Notes: generated by a model from the sequence alone, not told the origin. Counted from the stretch's first letter, positions 54,040 to 64,000 are shown. The stretch is DNA of 64,000 bases from Hyposmocoma kahamanoa (GCF_003589595.1 NW_020654080.1:1738482-1802481); one strand, 5' to 3'. Numbers and translations: made by a program.

Positions 54040-54335
54040 GCGTCTCTGGCGGGCCCAGACCTTGTGGTGTGGACCTCTTGCGTGGCAGTCTAGCGTGATA
54101 ACTGTTCGGCCACTGAGGCTGTTCTTGCCGTATCGAGCTGGACCGCCTTCTGCATTTGTGTTGCAAACGACACGCCTCAGAAATCCAATTATTATTATTG
54201 TAATTATTTATTCTTATAGATAAAGTATTCAACCTCCGACCCGACGCTTAAATCCTCCCCTGTCCCAGCGTAAATTAGAAGCCTTTTGTCCACTTGCATA
54301 AACTTAATACATCTTAAACCAATGCTTACATAAAT
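54040..54335 (-). repeat. Duplicated unit 1: SINE-B head remnant plus flanking sequence
   Basis: A reversed SINE-B head (54075-54117) is followed by TGCCGTATCGAGCTGGACCG, ATTATTATTG and TCCGACCCGACGCTTAAATC. The same order recurs at 54555-54800. Confidence 0.65.
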
Positions 54336-54389
54336 AAGATACTCTTAACACAATACACTAAGAGATAGTGATTGCAAGTATTGGTTGGA

Positions 54390-54570
54390 TATAAATAAAT
54401 AATAACGCTCACACACTCATAGCCGTACTACGGAAACCCTGTGTTGGAGTTCCGTGAACACAAATATAGACAACCACAAATTACACCCAAAATTACGAGA
54501 GAAATAAATGTAGGCCATACAAATATTTTTCCTGGCCCGGGAGTCGAACGTGGAACCTCTGTGTGGCAGT
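54390..54570 (-). repeat. SINE-B copy, head truncated
   Basis: Tail side TAACGCTCACACACTCATAG, body AATGTAGGCCATACAAATAT, B box reversed at GGGAGTCGAACG; it stops inside the A-box region at GGCAGTTC. Confidence 0.82.
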
Positions 54571-54895
54571 TCGTGCCGTATCGAGAATGACCGCCTTCTG
54601 CATTCGTGCTGTAAGCGACACGCCACAGACCACCAATAATAATAATTATTATTATTGACTATAAGGTATTTAATCCCCGACCCGACGCATAAAGAGTCCC
54701 CTCTTTCCCCGTCTCGTAATAAGTTAGAAGCCTTCAGACAATGTATATGTATCTGTTGTAGCATCGTATCTCCTGAAGTAATAGATCATATAAAGTATAT
54801 CTATCTTATTTCCACTTGTCCGCTCGATATCGACATTTGTTATGTAATGGAAATCTAATGACCATACAAGAATATTCTATTCTATTCTAAATTTG
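54571..54895. repeat. Duplicated unit 2 with LINE-like (ATTCT)n end
   Basis: TGCCGTATCGAGAATGACCG, ATTATTATTG, CCCGACCCGACGCATAAAGA match unit 1. It continues to a TATTCTATTCTATTCTAA tail, suggesting the 3' end of a retroelement. Confidence 0.6.
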
Positions 54896-55439
54896 TATCT
54901 ATATCTGTCTATAAAATATATTATATCGTTTTTTTAACTTTAAGTTTATCACAAACTAACGTGGCTCTACCATTTTGAAAAACGACCATATCACAAATAG
55001 CTTTTTTGCGAATAAATATGATACCAATTTGCATAGAGTAATGTAGCATTCAGAGACGTGTTAAAAATGTTAGTTGATAAACGCGCATTGTGTTACACCT
55101 GCGCCAGCGCATCGGTCATCGCGATGCGTGCGGTCTGTGGACGGGGTTTTGCAATAAGTAACAATTTTGTAAAGTTTATTTATTTTGGTCAATTTACAAT
55201 CTTCATTATTCTTCGCACAAGACGTTCCAGTTTCGATTCCCAGTTAGATATATTAATTGGTAAACGAAAATTGGTTCTGATGCTGCCAATTATATTCACA
55301 TTGCATTAATCATAGCGTCACATACGATGCAAAAGGCTTAAAGCTAAAATTAACAGCGCGTTATGGATCCTGTAGGGCGCTGCAATTTATATTTAGAGAG
55401 AGGAAGTTTACTTACTATTTAGAAAATTTAGAAATTTAG
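54896..55439. other. Unassigned AT-rich DNA
   Basis: Nothing recognised. Confidence 0.4.
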
Positions 55440-55555
55440 AAAGGGTTAGATCTTCGTCATTTAAAGATCTGAGTGGCACTGCAGTTGCTGTGGACAGGTG
55501 TGTCGCTTACCAGCAGGCGCACGACTTAGTCGTTCCGTCACTTAGTACCTAATAA
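55440..55555 (+). repeat. SINE-A, 3' third
   Basis: AGATCTGAGTGGCACTGCAG (hairpin second arm), GTCGCTTACCAGCAGGCGCA, and CACTTAGTACCTAATAAAAA end. Confidence 0.8.
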
Positions 55556-55557
55556 AA

Positions 55558-55735
55558 AATCGACCTCACAAAATTCGTGGAATTACATATGTTTCCCAAG
55601 TTTTATAGAAAACCGATACCGGAAAGTGTGTGGAACCGGACTCATCTCCTAATTACCCACCCTTAGTAATCGCATAATTTACACACAAAAAATTGAAAAC
55701 CTCCTTTTTTTGAAGCCTGTTAATATGGTTTCATA
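55558..55735 (-). repeat. Repeat-H copy
   Basis: Plus-strand TCGACCTCACAAAATTCGTG, GGAAAGTGTGTGGAACCGGA and AAAACCTCCTTTTTTTGAAG are the reversed Repeat-H 3' and 5' ends. Confidence 0.7.
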
Positions 55736-55875
55736 CATTCTTCAGTATAACTCTGCGCACACGACGTAGTATGTTACCAACTTTACTGTCCACCTTTATA
55801 TTATACCAATATACTTTTATCATTTCCTTTGCAAGTCTTTCTCAGTTAAAAAAAATTGTTCATATTCTATTGATT

Positions 55876-56052
55876 GAAGTGCCGCAGTGGCCGAACGGTT
55901 ACCATGCCGGACTGCTACGCAGAGGTCCCAGGTTCGATACCCGGGCCGGGAGAAATATTTGTATGACCTACTTTTATTTATCTCGTGAGTATGGATGTCA
56001 TTTGTGGTTGTCTATGTGTATGTCCATGGCACACGCGACACAGGGTTTGCGT
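55876..56052 (+). repeat. SINE-B copy
   Basis: AGTGCCGCAGTGGCCGAACG head, B box GGTTCGATACCCGG, ends within GCGACACAGGGTTTGCG. The open frame that crosses it (55771-56247) is an artefact. Confidence 0.88.
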
Positions 56053-56134
56053 TACTATTCTACTATACTATACTATTCCTATCAGCTGATATGGCTTCTG
56101 GAGGAAGAAAAAATATATATTTTTTGTTTTATAA

Positions 56135-56700
56135 AAATGTATGTACATTTTTCCTCATTTGACTTCCATCTCACCAGATGGAAAGCGACGATGAAGTCGA
56201 CGAAGAAGCATGCACACCTAAACAATGCCTATTCACTCTCGCCTTGAAAAGGTCCAAGTTATAACGTTCAGGGAACAAGTCTGCAGGCAGGGGCCATATA
56301 AATGTGGAAGCGTAACGCTTCGTGCGAATCTTAGGAATATCTACAACATAGAGGCGGAACCCTAGAATACGTCTAGTCTCCGTATAGTGGAATTAAATCG
56401 TATAATTTCATAATTTGTCATAGTTGTCAATTGAATCCAATATGGCCAGTTGATATCTAGCAGAGCCATCCCAAAGGTGGCAGCAGTTCTCCATACACGA
56501 CTGGACACTTGTGTTTGGTACAGCTGAAGCAACAGTTTCTCCAGCTGTACCAAGTTGTGAAGTAAAGCCTAACCCTGAAAAGGATACCAAGCTTCTGCCG
56601 AATTTCAAATTAGACGACAGGTCCATTCCAAGTAGCTACAATTTCTTACATCCATCTTGCATAGAGCATTATTCAGGTGTTAAGTTTGTCTCCGGCGAGT
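56135..56700 (-). pseudogene. LINE-b: reverse-transcriptase C-terminus, longer copy
   Basis: The minus strand encodes 'SCMENCCHLWDGSARYQLAI' (near 56490) and the downstream tail and 3' UTR shared with the 20 and 45.5 kb copies (plus-strand TTGAAAAGGTCCAAGTTATA). Upstream, 'KFGRSLVSFSGLGFTSQLGT' appears to be a frameshifted continuation. It lacks the 'HP...' block by deletion near 56300. Confidence 0.72.
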
Positions 56701-56910
56701 TATGTTTGAGACAAATGTTCACGTGTAACAACAGGCATGACAAATTCGACCCTGCCGACCACATAGTGTTTATGAATTGATATTGGCTGCATTTCCCGTT
56801 GTAGAGATAGATTTTTGTCTTTTTGGATATGTTTTGACACTTATGCAATATTGTATCACGACTATGAAAAAAGATTTAGGAAAAAATAAATGTCGTGTTC
56901 ATGACTTAGG

Positions 56911-57082
56911 ATTTTTTTATGATACTTAGTGACGGGGCGAAAAAGTCGTGCGCCTGATGGTAAGCGACACGCCTGTCCTGAACAGTTGCAATGCCACTCA
57001 GAGATCTGCGAGACACTGCCACTGCGCCCGTCGTCGCCCTGAGACATAAGTTGAAAAGTCCCGTATACCTATAATTTCACCA
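56911..57082 (-). repeat. SINE-A, 3' half
   Basis: Plus-strand TTTTTTTATGATACTTAGTG, CGCCTGATGGTAAGCGACAC and CCTGAGACATAAGTTGAAAA. A CGT trinucleotide is duplicated in CGCCCGTCGTCGCCC. Confidence 0.82.
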
Positions 57083-57647
57083 AAAAGAAACGCGGTAAGT
57101 AATAAATGCAGATACACAAGGCCGTTTCATGGCTATGCCATATAGAGGAATGGTACCGAAAATTTTAATAAAAGAGATTTCATTTTGATTTTAAAAACAA
57201 TTCTTTCGAATTTTGAAATTTTAGTAATAAATTACATTGTGTCAGATCGATTTGAAATTTGTTATACTATGGGAATACGATGATATTACAATAATATTGT
57301 AACCTTGATTTATAACGGCAACTAGGACAGTCAGCAGCCTATTCAAGTCCTCAGTTACTACAAGTAGCAATATCATGTCTGGTCTCATTGAATATGAGTT
57401 CTTAGATTACGGGTAGAGACTTTATTGACCTTTTGGACTACACTGTTTTATATCGGAAGTTTTTAAATATAAACTTAAGTTTTTTACGGAAGAAACATCA
57501 CATGCTTATCAAACTTCCACATATGAACGTATAAAATAACACCACCGCCCGAGTATTTACGCATACGAGAACACAGTACGTTACGTAGTGAGATGGTCGA
57601 GATCATATTATAAGGATATATTGCGCATCTCTACTTACCTATATTTA
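57083..57647. other. Unassigned AT-rich DNA
   Basis: Nothing recognised. Confidence 0.4.
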
Positions 57648-57855
57648 ACCGACTTCAAAAAAGGTGGAGGTTCTTAATTCTAACGTATTTTTTTGTATGT
57701 ATGTTACGCGATAACTCATTTGTGAACCGATTTTGATGGTTCATTTTTTGTTGGAAAGATTTCCACCTCTAAGGGTGGCAAATTAGGGGGTGAATCCGGT
57801 TTCGTGCACTTTCCGGTAACCGGTTTCAATAAACATGGCAAATGGATGTAAATCG
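57648..57855 (+). repeat. Repeat-H copy, best preserved
   Basis: ACCGACTTCAAAAAAGGTGG, TGTATGTATGTTACGCGATA, CACCTCTAAGGGTGGCAAAT and CACTTTCCGGTAACCGGTTT in order. This type of sequence is very common in Lepidoptera. No coding capacity is seen. Confidence 0.8.
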
Positions 57856-58370
57856 AACATATTTTTATTTCCATTTATAATTTCTTTTGTCTTACCGTTT
57901 TAATTACGCGTACCAAATGTAAGTGAGCTTGTTTTTGGCGCCTTCTTGATGACGTATTGTTTTGGCTCATATTCATCATGTTATTTAACCGTCTGACTTT
58001 GTCACTCATCGTTGGCATGCAATCTATATCGATACAGCCTATTACAATAAAGCGTTTTAGACGAATACGTGCAATGTAGGTGTTAGGAAGAATATGCAAT
58101 AGGAGCTTTAAAAGGGTAGGATTTACAGAAAGTTTAGACCTTCGGACCTGCATCCGTGTAGCACTGAATGTGCTGTGTAAGTATAATACATTTTATCGTA
58201 CGGTAATTAAGTAAGTAAGTAGTGAAGTAAGTATGTCGCGAGTGTCCGCGTAGGTCATCTGCGAAAAGGGCCTTACGGTTGATTCTGTTCTTAAATTTCT
58301 AGAATTTTTTTTTTATCTATTCAAATAACAAAACATACAATTAAATTTAGCTAAGCAGAGCTTGGTTACT
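57856..58370. other. Unassigned DNA
   Basis: The minus-strand frame 57875-58153 has no known motif. Short AAGTAAGT repeats lie at 58208-58232. Confidence 0.35.
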
Positions 58371-58985
58371 GCGCTTGCATTACACTAATGAGTTTTGGCA
58401 TCCCGCACCGAATTATAAGTTTAAGGAAATTAACATTCTTACACTAGCCTCACAGTACATTTATGAAAATGTAATTTATGTTAAAAGGAATAGTAATTTA
58501 TTTATGAAAAATAGTGACAGACATAACATTAATACGAGGAATAGAAATAAACTAGCTTCTCTTGATAGTCGTCTTTACAAAGTCAAAAAATCATTTAAGG
58601 GGCAATGTATACGCTTCTATAACAAGATTCCGGTTGATATACAAAATTTGCCTTTCACGAGGTTTAAAACTATAGTGAAACAAAAACTTTATACTAAAGG
58701 TTATTATACAACTTCTGCGTACTTGGATGACAAAAATCCGTGGTAGTAACCCGTTTAGCTCATGGAGGTAGTCTCAATCTGATGTTTCAAATAAAAAAAT
58801 ATTGTAAATGTTATTTACAAAGAGCAACCCCTAGAGTTTCTTGCTCATTCTTCTCAGGGGAATCTGCCTTACGAATGAGCGGTAGAGTTTAACCATTGTG
58901 ACGATTTTAAGTGTAATAATGCTTACCTATGAAATAAAGATTATTTTGAATTTGAATTTGAATTTGAATTAGTGAATTCAATATT
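58371..58985 (+). pseudogene. LINE-c: intact C-terminal frame, 3' UTR and TTGAAT-type tail
   Basis: The frame 58375-58746 reads 'TLASQYIYENVIYVKRNSNL', 'HNINTRNRNKLAS', 'KKSFKGQCIRFYNKIPVDIQ' and 'FTRFKTIVKQKLYTKGYY' and closes at a natural stop. The UTR contains TTACAAAGAGCAACCCCTAG and AATAAAGATTATTTTG, then a TTGAATT repeat tail. Only the 3' end of the element was integrated. Confidence 0.83.
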
Positions 58986-58991
58986 CGCCAT

Positions 58992-59140
58992 ATTTTTTTA
59001 TGATAACAAATGACGGGACAAAGAAGTCGTGTGCCTCGTGATATGCATCACGCCAACCCATAACTGTTGCAGTACCTTTCTTCAAGAGTCATCCTTAGAG
59101 TGATGAATCCCATGTGTCTATAGTTTCACCAGCACACACA
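58992..59140 (-). repeat. SINE-A, 3' half arm of an inverted dimer
   Basis: Plus-strand TTTTTTTATGATAACAAATG, GTCGTGTGCCTCGTGATATG and TAGTTTCACCAGCACAC. It is diverged and lies head to head with the next copy. Confidence 0.72.
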
Positions 59141-59144
59141 TTTA

Positions 59145-59255
59145 GTAGCAGTAGAGCTCCTTGTGAAAGAGTTCGTCCAGGGAAGTACTGCTGTACCTTA
59201 CCTATTTCTGCCGCCATGCAGTAATGTGAGCATTACTGCGTTCTAGTTTTAGAAA
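59145..59255 (+). repeat. SINE-A, 5' part of a split copy
   Basis: AGTAGCAGTAGAGCTCCTTG through GTGAGCATTACTGCGTTCTA to GTTTTAG, where another element begins. The copy resumes at about 59948. Confidence 0.85.
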
Positions 59256-59947
59256 TAGAAATAGAAATAGAAATAGAAACAGAAACCATTTATTGTAACG
59301 CCACATTATAAAAAAAACACAAAAACAAGGACTAATATGACTAAAACAGAAATAACACAAAGAACAGCGTAAAAACATTTCAACAACAAGTTACATAATA
59401 CTATACTGACATGTGTGCGGCTGTGGCGTGTACAAAAGGATCCCATTAAGCTAAAGTCACAACCAAGACTAGGTTGTGACGCTGGTTTTCAATGGGCCCT
59501 AGCCGAGTGAGTGAGAGTGACGGACGTATGCGTCCCGAAACAGAAAATAAAATAAAATAAACTACGTAAGTACTTGTATCATGAGTGTGTATAGTGCTAT
59601 TGCAGCGTGTACTCTTATATGGAATAAATATTTACATAATCTTTGCAATATATACATTCAGGTATAAGTGTGTGTAGTGTGAAAACAAATTAATAAAATA
59701 TTTAATACATATTTAAAGTACATTACTTCAAATATATTAAACAAGATTATCTATTTTCGTAAAATAAAAGTTCTTTGACTTCAACATTAAACAACTCTTG
59801 TTCTTACGCAGTTACTATTTCGAATAATGCTATGTGAATTAACATGTTTAAATGTTTATGATTATTAAGTTAAATAAAAATATACAATTAAAATAACGTA
59901 TCACTGTTATAAACATCATTCCATTATCATATTTTATTAGAAGTAAT
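59256..59947 (-). mobile_element. Repeat-h copy 2 (LINE 3' fragment) inserted into SINE-A
   Basis: The left edge is a (TAGAAA)n tract at 59253-59283, which is a (TTTCTA)n tail in sense. The body matches 31960-32335 in reverse. SINE-A sequence TAGTTTTAGAA before and TAGTTTTGAAA after look like a target duplication. No coding frame was recognised. Confidence 0.75.
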
Positions 59948-60165
59948 AGTTTTGAAAGGTAAGGGTGCTGGTTAAGTTACATGCACATGGGACTTATCAA
60001 CTCATGTCTCAGGGTGACAGGCGCAGTGGCAGTGCTCCTCAGATCTTCGCGATTTAAAGCTCTGAGTAACACTGTAACTGTTTTCGATAGCCGTGTAGCT
60101 TACCATGAAGTGCCCGACTTGTTCGTCCCGTCTCATGATATTATATAAAAAAAAGATTCAAAAAC
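59948..60165 (+). repeat. SINE-A, 3' part of a split copy
   Basis: AGTTTTGAAAGGTAAGGGTG resumes the SINE where 59255 stopped; full hairpin; end TGATATTATATAAAAAAAAG. Confidence 0.87.
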
Positions 60166-60189
60166 AGTGTACACATAATCCTCTACCTT

Positions 60190-60703
60190 GGCTTCAAAAT
60201 GCTGGAATAACATCCATCACCAAACGTGGCGAGTCATCTAAACACAAATTCAAAGCATTTTACCGGCAACACTTACTTTCGTTACAAAAAAACTGATTAA
60301 TATTAGTTTTCATATCCTTATATACTCTTCTTCGTAGCCTTTCTAAATATACATTTTTTACTTTGATTTATTACACCAAAACATATTCACAACCATTATT
60401 TTCACTTACAGTTACACTTGTGTATTCAAATCCGCACATGCACTTACATATTGTATAGGTTACTTTAGTTGAACTATTCACACTTTATTACATTTATTAT
60501 TTTAATGAAGAATTTCCCTCCTAGTCGTTTGTTAGATCTTTCATTACAAAAATCTTCTAGATTTAGTACCTCTCGTCGGTTCTGACTGAAAACCAGTCAG
60601 CGCCATTTTACTGCTATGAAAAAAAATGTTTCATTTTCCCTGTCGTATTCAATCTGTATTTGTGTTATACTAGTGAGTGTAAATCTATATATTTATCTAC
60701 TCG
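60190..60703 (+). pseudogene. LINE-e: extreme C-terminus, 3' UTR and TATC-type tail
   Basis: The frame ending at 60296 gives 'KHKFKAFYRQHLLSLQKN', matching the end of the 53 kb copy. The UTR word CTGAAAACCAGTCAGCGCC and the close CTATATATTTATCTACTC parallel the reversed 52722-52870 region. Confidence 0.75.
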
Positions 60704-60705
60704 AG

Positions 60706-60815
60706 CACGCCAATGTTCCCAGTCCTATGCCGCCCGCATCCAGCCGCTGCCGACCACCTGCGTTCTTGACTATGTTTGGCGAGACGTGGTCGCCACTTTA
60801 GAACAAGCCTGCGCC
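60706..60815 (-). pseudogene. RTE-type LINE fragment
   Basis: Plus-strand GCCAATGTTCCCAGTCC and TTTGGCGAGACGTGGTCGCC match the reversed RTE coding end, compare TTTGCCGAGACGTGGTCACC at 41539. Confidence 0.6.
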
Positions 60816-61440
60816 ACTTAAGTTTACTGATTTTGTGAGCTATGACATTCAGTTCTCTGGTGTGTGATTTAATTAGGGATTCGGTCCATTAGAGAAACCC
60901 CAAGCAAGCAAAAAGTTGTTCTTTCAAGAATAGCATAAAGTTAAAATATTATCACTTTGTATTGTGAACTATACGCCCTAAAATATGTCACAATTTCACA
61001 GTATTATTCGCAACACAATGGTTACTCATTGGAACAATGCACTCGCCCTTCACCTCAATATGCTAATAAGCTATTACTCATACGATTATTGGGCCTTATT
61101 GTTTTGGAACTGCCATTTATGTGATTTGTACGTATCCACAGAGACAGGGATTAAATCAGGGCATTTACAAACCTTACTTAACTTAATGAAGAATGTCTTC
61201 GTCTAAAGATGAAGTCTCTGTTTTCTGTCTACTCTGTTTTTATCGTGTTTTTAGGTTTTCGCGTTTGGAAAAGAAACGATTTTTGCCAATTTTTTTTATT
61301 TATCATAACATTTCAAAAGCACTAAAAACAATAATTCACCATGTTTTTCCGTATACCCCTCATTTGTCGTACAAAAACATTTCTAAATTGTATTTATCTA
61401 TATTTTCTAATTATATATAGGTTCTTTACAGGTCCGTGAG
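60816..61440. other. Unassigned DNA
   Basis: Nothing recognised; overlapping frames at 60985-61206 and 61193-61420 lack motifs. Confidence 0.4.
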
Positions 61441-61444
61441 TGCT

Positions 61445-61590
61445 GGTGATCGATGGAGCAGACTTGTTCCGGTGTGACCACGTCAATGCAAACGTTGCAC
61501 AGAATGCCCTGCGGCATGCTGGATGACCTGAGAAAGTTGGCCGGTAGCAGCTGGCTGGGAGGTTTTGACAGGCTCCATAGCCATACACTA
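61445..61590 (+). pseudogene. Possible RTE-type LINE fragment
   Basis: Translation 'LDDLRKLAGSSWLGGFDRLH' resembles the 'DD..K.AG..W...A.DR' segment of RTE C-termini. Short and without flanking support. Confidence 0.42.
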
Positions 61591-61621
61591 TCTATTTTTA
61601 TTATTACTCTGTTTTTATCAA

Positions 61622-61705
61622 CTTTTTTTTATGATACGAAGTGACCGGACGAACAAGTCGTGTGCCTGGTAGTAAACGACACGCCGGTCCATGTCAGTTG
61701 TAGAC
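61622..61705 (-). repeat. SINE-A, 3' terminal fragment
   Basis: Plus-strand TTTTTTTTATGATACGAAGT, GGACGAACAAGTCGTGTGCC and ACGACACGCCGGTCCATG; then other sequence. Confidence 0.8.
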
Positions 61706-62000
61706 ATGAAAATTACAATCAATAGTATCCTAAGGTGCCAAAGACGTCTCTCACTGATCGGTACCGACTGCTTCTGTATTCACAAGTTATGTGGAAAAGA
61801 GTTCAACGAGTTATTGTTAGCATTTTGTTTACCACTGTCACGACTTTTTACTAGGAAAACGTCGTCTTTCTATTTATGGAAGTCCGTTATGTTAAATGAT
61901 ATATGTATAAAACCGAATATTATCTGCATAGTTACGATAGCCTTGTTGATATAAGGCCTGCTTCCTATTTAGTAGATCTGGGTTCAAATATGAAATCAAA
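61706..62000. other. Unassigned DNA
   Basis: Nothing recognised. Confidence 0.35.
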
Positions 62001-62129
62001 ATATGGTCACTAGTCAGTCAACCGTGAACATGGGATCTATAAAGGGCCCAAAACGTCTGTTTGTTTCAAAAAACAAATATACGCGATTTAAATCCGGAAA
62101 AATAGTTTCATTTCCTATATGGTCACTAG
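62001..62129 (+). mobile_element. Element P copy, half-palindrome, 13-bp target duplications
   Basis: Body 62014-62116 keeps one arm: AAGGGCCCAAAACGTCTG, CAAATATACGCGATTTAAAT, CCGGAAAAATAGTTTCATTT. Flanks ATATGGTCACTAG (62001-62013 and 62117-62129) are identical. It lacks the CAATCGCGAAAACC module. Confidence 0.85.
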
Positions 62130-62197
62130 GTGCGATTGTTCAAAATCGAAAAAAAAAGAAACAAATTCAAAATTGGAGAATAACATTTTTTTTTTTT

Positions 62198-62408
62198 TAA
62201 ATAACGCACACACTCAACATAGCCCCGCATTAGGGAAACCCTGTGTCGCGGGTGCCATGGACACACACATAGACAACCACAAATTACATCCAAACTCACG
62301 AGATAAATAATTGTAGGCCATACAACTATTTCTCCCGGCCCGGGAATCGAACGTGGGACCTCTGCGTGGCAGTCCGGCATGGTAACCGTTAGGCCACGGA
62401 GGCAGTTA
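62198..62408 (-). repeat. SINE-B copy, full length
   Basis: Plus-strand ATAACGCACACACTCAACAT at the tail; reversed B box GGGAATCGAACG and A box CCGTTAGGCCACGGAGGC. Confidence 0.92.
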
Positions 62409-62803
62409 AACATTAAACAAAACAAAGTTAAACATTACTTCACAAGTAAAGAAATTACAGTTGAAATTAAATTAGACTCATCTACGAAGAATTAAAAAAT
62501 TATATACATATATATATATATATATATATAAGTTCATATATACCATAATACAATATACAATATTTATTTCTTCTCTTTCTGAAAGTTAAACATACTAAAA
62601 CAAAAAGTCAAATTTCAGGAAATAAACCTTAATATTTCGGAAATAAATTAAGATTCTAAAAAAAAACGATATTTTCATCTAGTGTCGATGGAATTGCATG
62701 ATTTTATTCCGCCTTCCCCTTTCCATCATCCCCTATGATGTGGGTTAGAGTTCCACCCCTATGTTGTGGATACTCCGAGGATTCAGGATGACAGGCGACT
62801 ATA
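62409..62803. other. Unassigned, with (TA)n microsatellite 62501-62531
   Basis: About 31 bp of TA repeat. Nothing else recognised. Confidence 0.5.
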
Positions 62804-63021
62804 TTAATAATAATAACGCACACACTCAACATGGCCCCGCACTAGGGAAACCCTGTGTCGCGAGTGCCATGGACACACACATAGACAACCACAAATTACA
62901 CCCAAACTCACGAGAGAAATAAATGTAGGCCATACAAATATTTCTCCCGACCCGGGAATCGAACCTCTGGACCTCTGGATGGCAGTCCGGCATGGTAACC
63001 GTTCGGCCACGGAGGCTGTTA
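62804..63021 (-). repeat. SINE-B copy, full length
   Basis: ATTAATAATAATAACGCACA tail and reversed head ACCGTTCGGCCACGGAGGC. The B box is GAATCGAACC reversed, with a small repeat of CTCTGGAC after it. Confidence 0.92.
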
Positions 63022-63034
63022 ATAAAAGGCAGTA

Positions 63035-63170
63035 AATAAAGGCTAAGGAGTGGAATTCCCTGCCTAAATGCTCTGTAACTTGGTTTTTTTCAAGGGGAGA
63101 GTGAATAGGCATTGTTTGGGTGTGCATGTTAGTTACATCGTCACTTTCCATTACATGAGATGGACAATTG
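63035..63170 (+). pseudogene. LINE-b fragment
   Basis: AGTGGAATTCCCTGCC encodes 'EWNSLP', followed by the family UTR GTGAATAGGCATTGTTTGGG and TCGTCACTTTCCAT. Confidence 0.65.
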
Positions 63171-63925
63171 CGCACTTCTTGTTACAAAAAAATTAAATTT
63201 GTTGGTACCTGCTACTTAATTCAGGTACAGTGCAGATGAGGTGCCACATTTATCGTACAATAGTCAATAACCTACCACCCAGGTTAGAACTTGTAAAGAG
63301 TTAGTGGTACTTTAAGATAACCATTATCGCATTCGAACGAAATTACAACTATATTATGTAAATATATTGGCTTAATATATTTTGTTTACCTCTAATAGGT
63401 ATTCTCGATCTGACATGTTTGAAATATATCTATACAATCTAATCATTATCGTCATTTTCTGTTATCCTTGTAAATAAATAATTTATTTACTAACGTTATG
63501 GCTCCTTGAATTTTGTGAAAAATAAATAAGGAAACAAAAAACGAAATTCGAAAAAAAGCAAACTTTGTGAAAGAAAAAATCGTCTGCTTAAAGGTGAAAC
63601 CACATAAGTGACATTGTCCACAAAAAATCTCCAAATTATGTACCAGTTGTAACAAATTCATCATCTTTCTGCAGATAAAACTCTTATTAAGTTTATAGCT
63701 TTTTTGTTATTGAGTTTCACGTGCCGAAAAATAGTGATTTTCTTACCATAGCTATATAAATTAAACTTTTTGTGGAGAATGACATTTACGTGGTTTTATC
63801 TTTAAACAGACGAAATAAAGAAATAAAAAATGTGTGTAAAAAATGAAAACCGGACAGGTGCAAATATTAAGTAGGCGTAGTGTTAATTGGAGGTATCGAA
63901 ATATTGTACATGATAAAAATGTATA
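63171..63925. other. Unassigned AT-rich DNA
   Basis: Nothing recognised. Confidence 0.4.
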
Positions 63926-64000
63926 TTATTTACAAAGAACAACCCCTCGAGCGTTTCTTGCTCATTCTTCTCAGCGAAATCTGAATTACAAATGGGCAGT
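63926..64000 (+). mobile_element. LINE-c 3' UTR, cut by the window edge
   Basis: ATTATTTACAAAGAACAACC and TTTCTTGCTCATTCTTCTCA match 58812-58862. The tail lies beyond 64000. Confidence 0.78.

Noticed and set aside
55771..56247. 158-codon open frame
   Set aside because: It runs through a SINE-B copy and into LINE-b 3' UTR, so it is a chance fusion.
56511..56780. Plus-strand open frame of 89 codons
   Set aside because: Its first part is antisense to LINE-b coding sequence; the remainder has no family resemblance.
62126..62425. 99-codon frame similar to frames at 13.5, 16.5, 21.1 and 62.8 kb
   Set aside because: The shared peptide comes from reading through SINE-B copies, not from a gene family.

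Overview
This window looks like 64 kb of nuclear DNA from a butterfly or moth. It is AT-rich, contains three runs of N (21755-22154, 33162-33171, 52656-52665), and is packed with degraded interspersed repeats of types I associate with Lepidoptera. I found no convincing host protein-coding gene, no intact tRNA or rRNA gene and no CRISPR array. The window is best read as an intergenic region or a very long intron filled with mobile-element debris. Assignment to Lepidoptera is inferred from repeat types and is not proven by a host gene.

Repeats by class. (1) SINE-A: about two dozen pieces of a roughly 300-bp element ending in an A-run, with an internal hairpin and no obvious tRNA promoter boxes. 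(2) Four tRNA-headed SINE families: SINE-B (about 14 copies, tail TTA/ATT repeats), SINE-C (6), SINE-D (2 clear, 2 related) and SINE-E (3). (3) 5'-truncated LINEs keeping only the reverse-transcriptase C-terminus and 3' UTR: CR1/Jockey-type pieces (3.9, 20, 25.9, 45.5, 56, 63 kb), LINE-c (24.6, 28.9, 33, 58.4, 63.9 kb), LINE-e with a (TATC)n tail (52.7, 60.2 kb), LINE-f (31.1, 37.6 kb) and RTE-type pieces (14.5, 41.4, 47.3, 60.7 kb). (4) DNA transposons: one nearly full-length but broken mariner (39352-40593) and several non-autonomous inverted-repeat families (MITE-F, MITE-G, and single elements at 24.7, 31.5, 35.6 and 53.6 kb). (5) Element P, a partly palindromic repeat with 11-13 bp target duplications (2, 13, 41, 49.7 and 62 kb region; four copies).

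The only non-LINE, non-mariner protein signal is a frameshifted remnant at 8740-9311 that matches, from memory, a widespread uncharacterised arthropod multicopy family (DUF7869-like). Several insertions are nested and give relative ages: MITE-F inside a large palindrome (15.4-16.0 kb), a LINE-like repeat inside SINE-A (59.3-59.9 kb), a MITE inside LINE-c (24.7-25.1 kb) and MITE-G inside SINE-E (12.3-12.7 kb).

Nothing here forms an operon or pathway. The interest lies in repeat architecture: conserved hairpins, inverted dimers, clean target-site duplications, and repeated cases of short local inverted duplications. Superfamily names are inferences from termini, target duplications and remembered protein motifs; no search was run.
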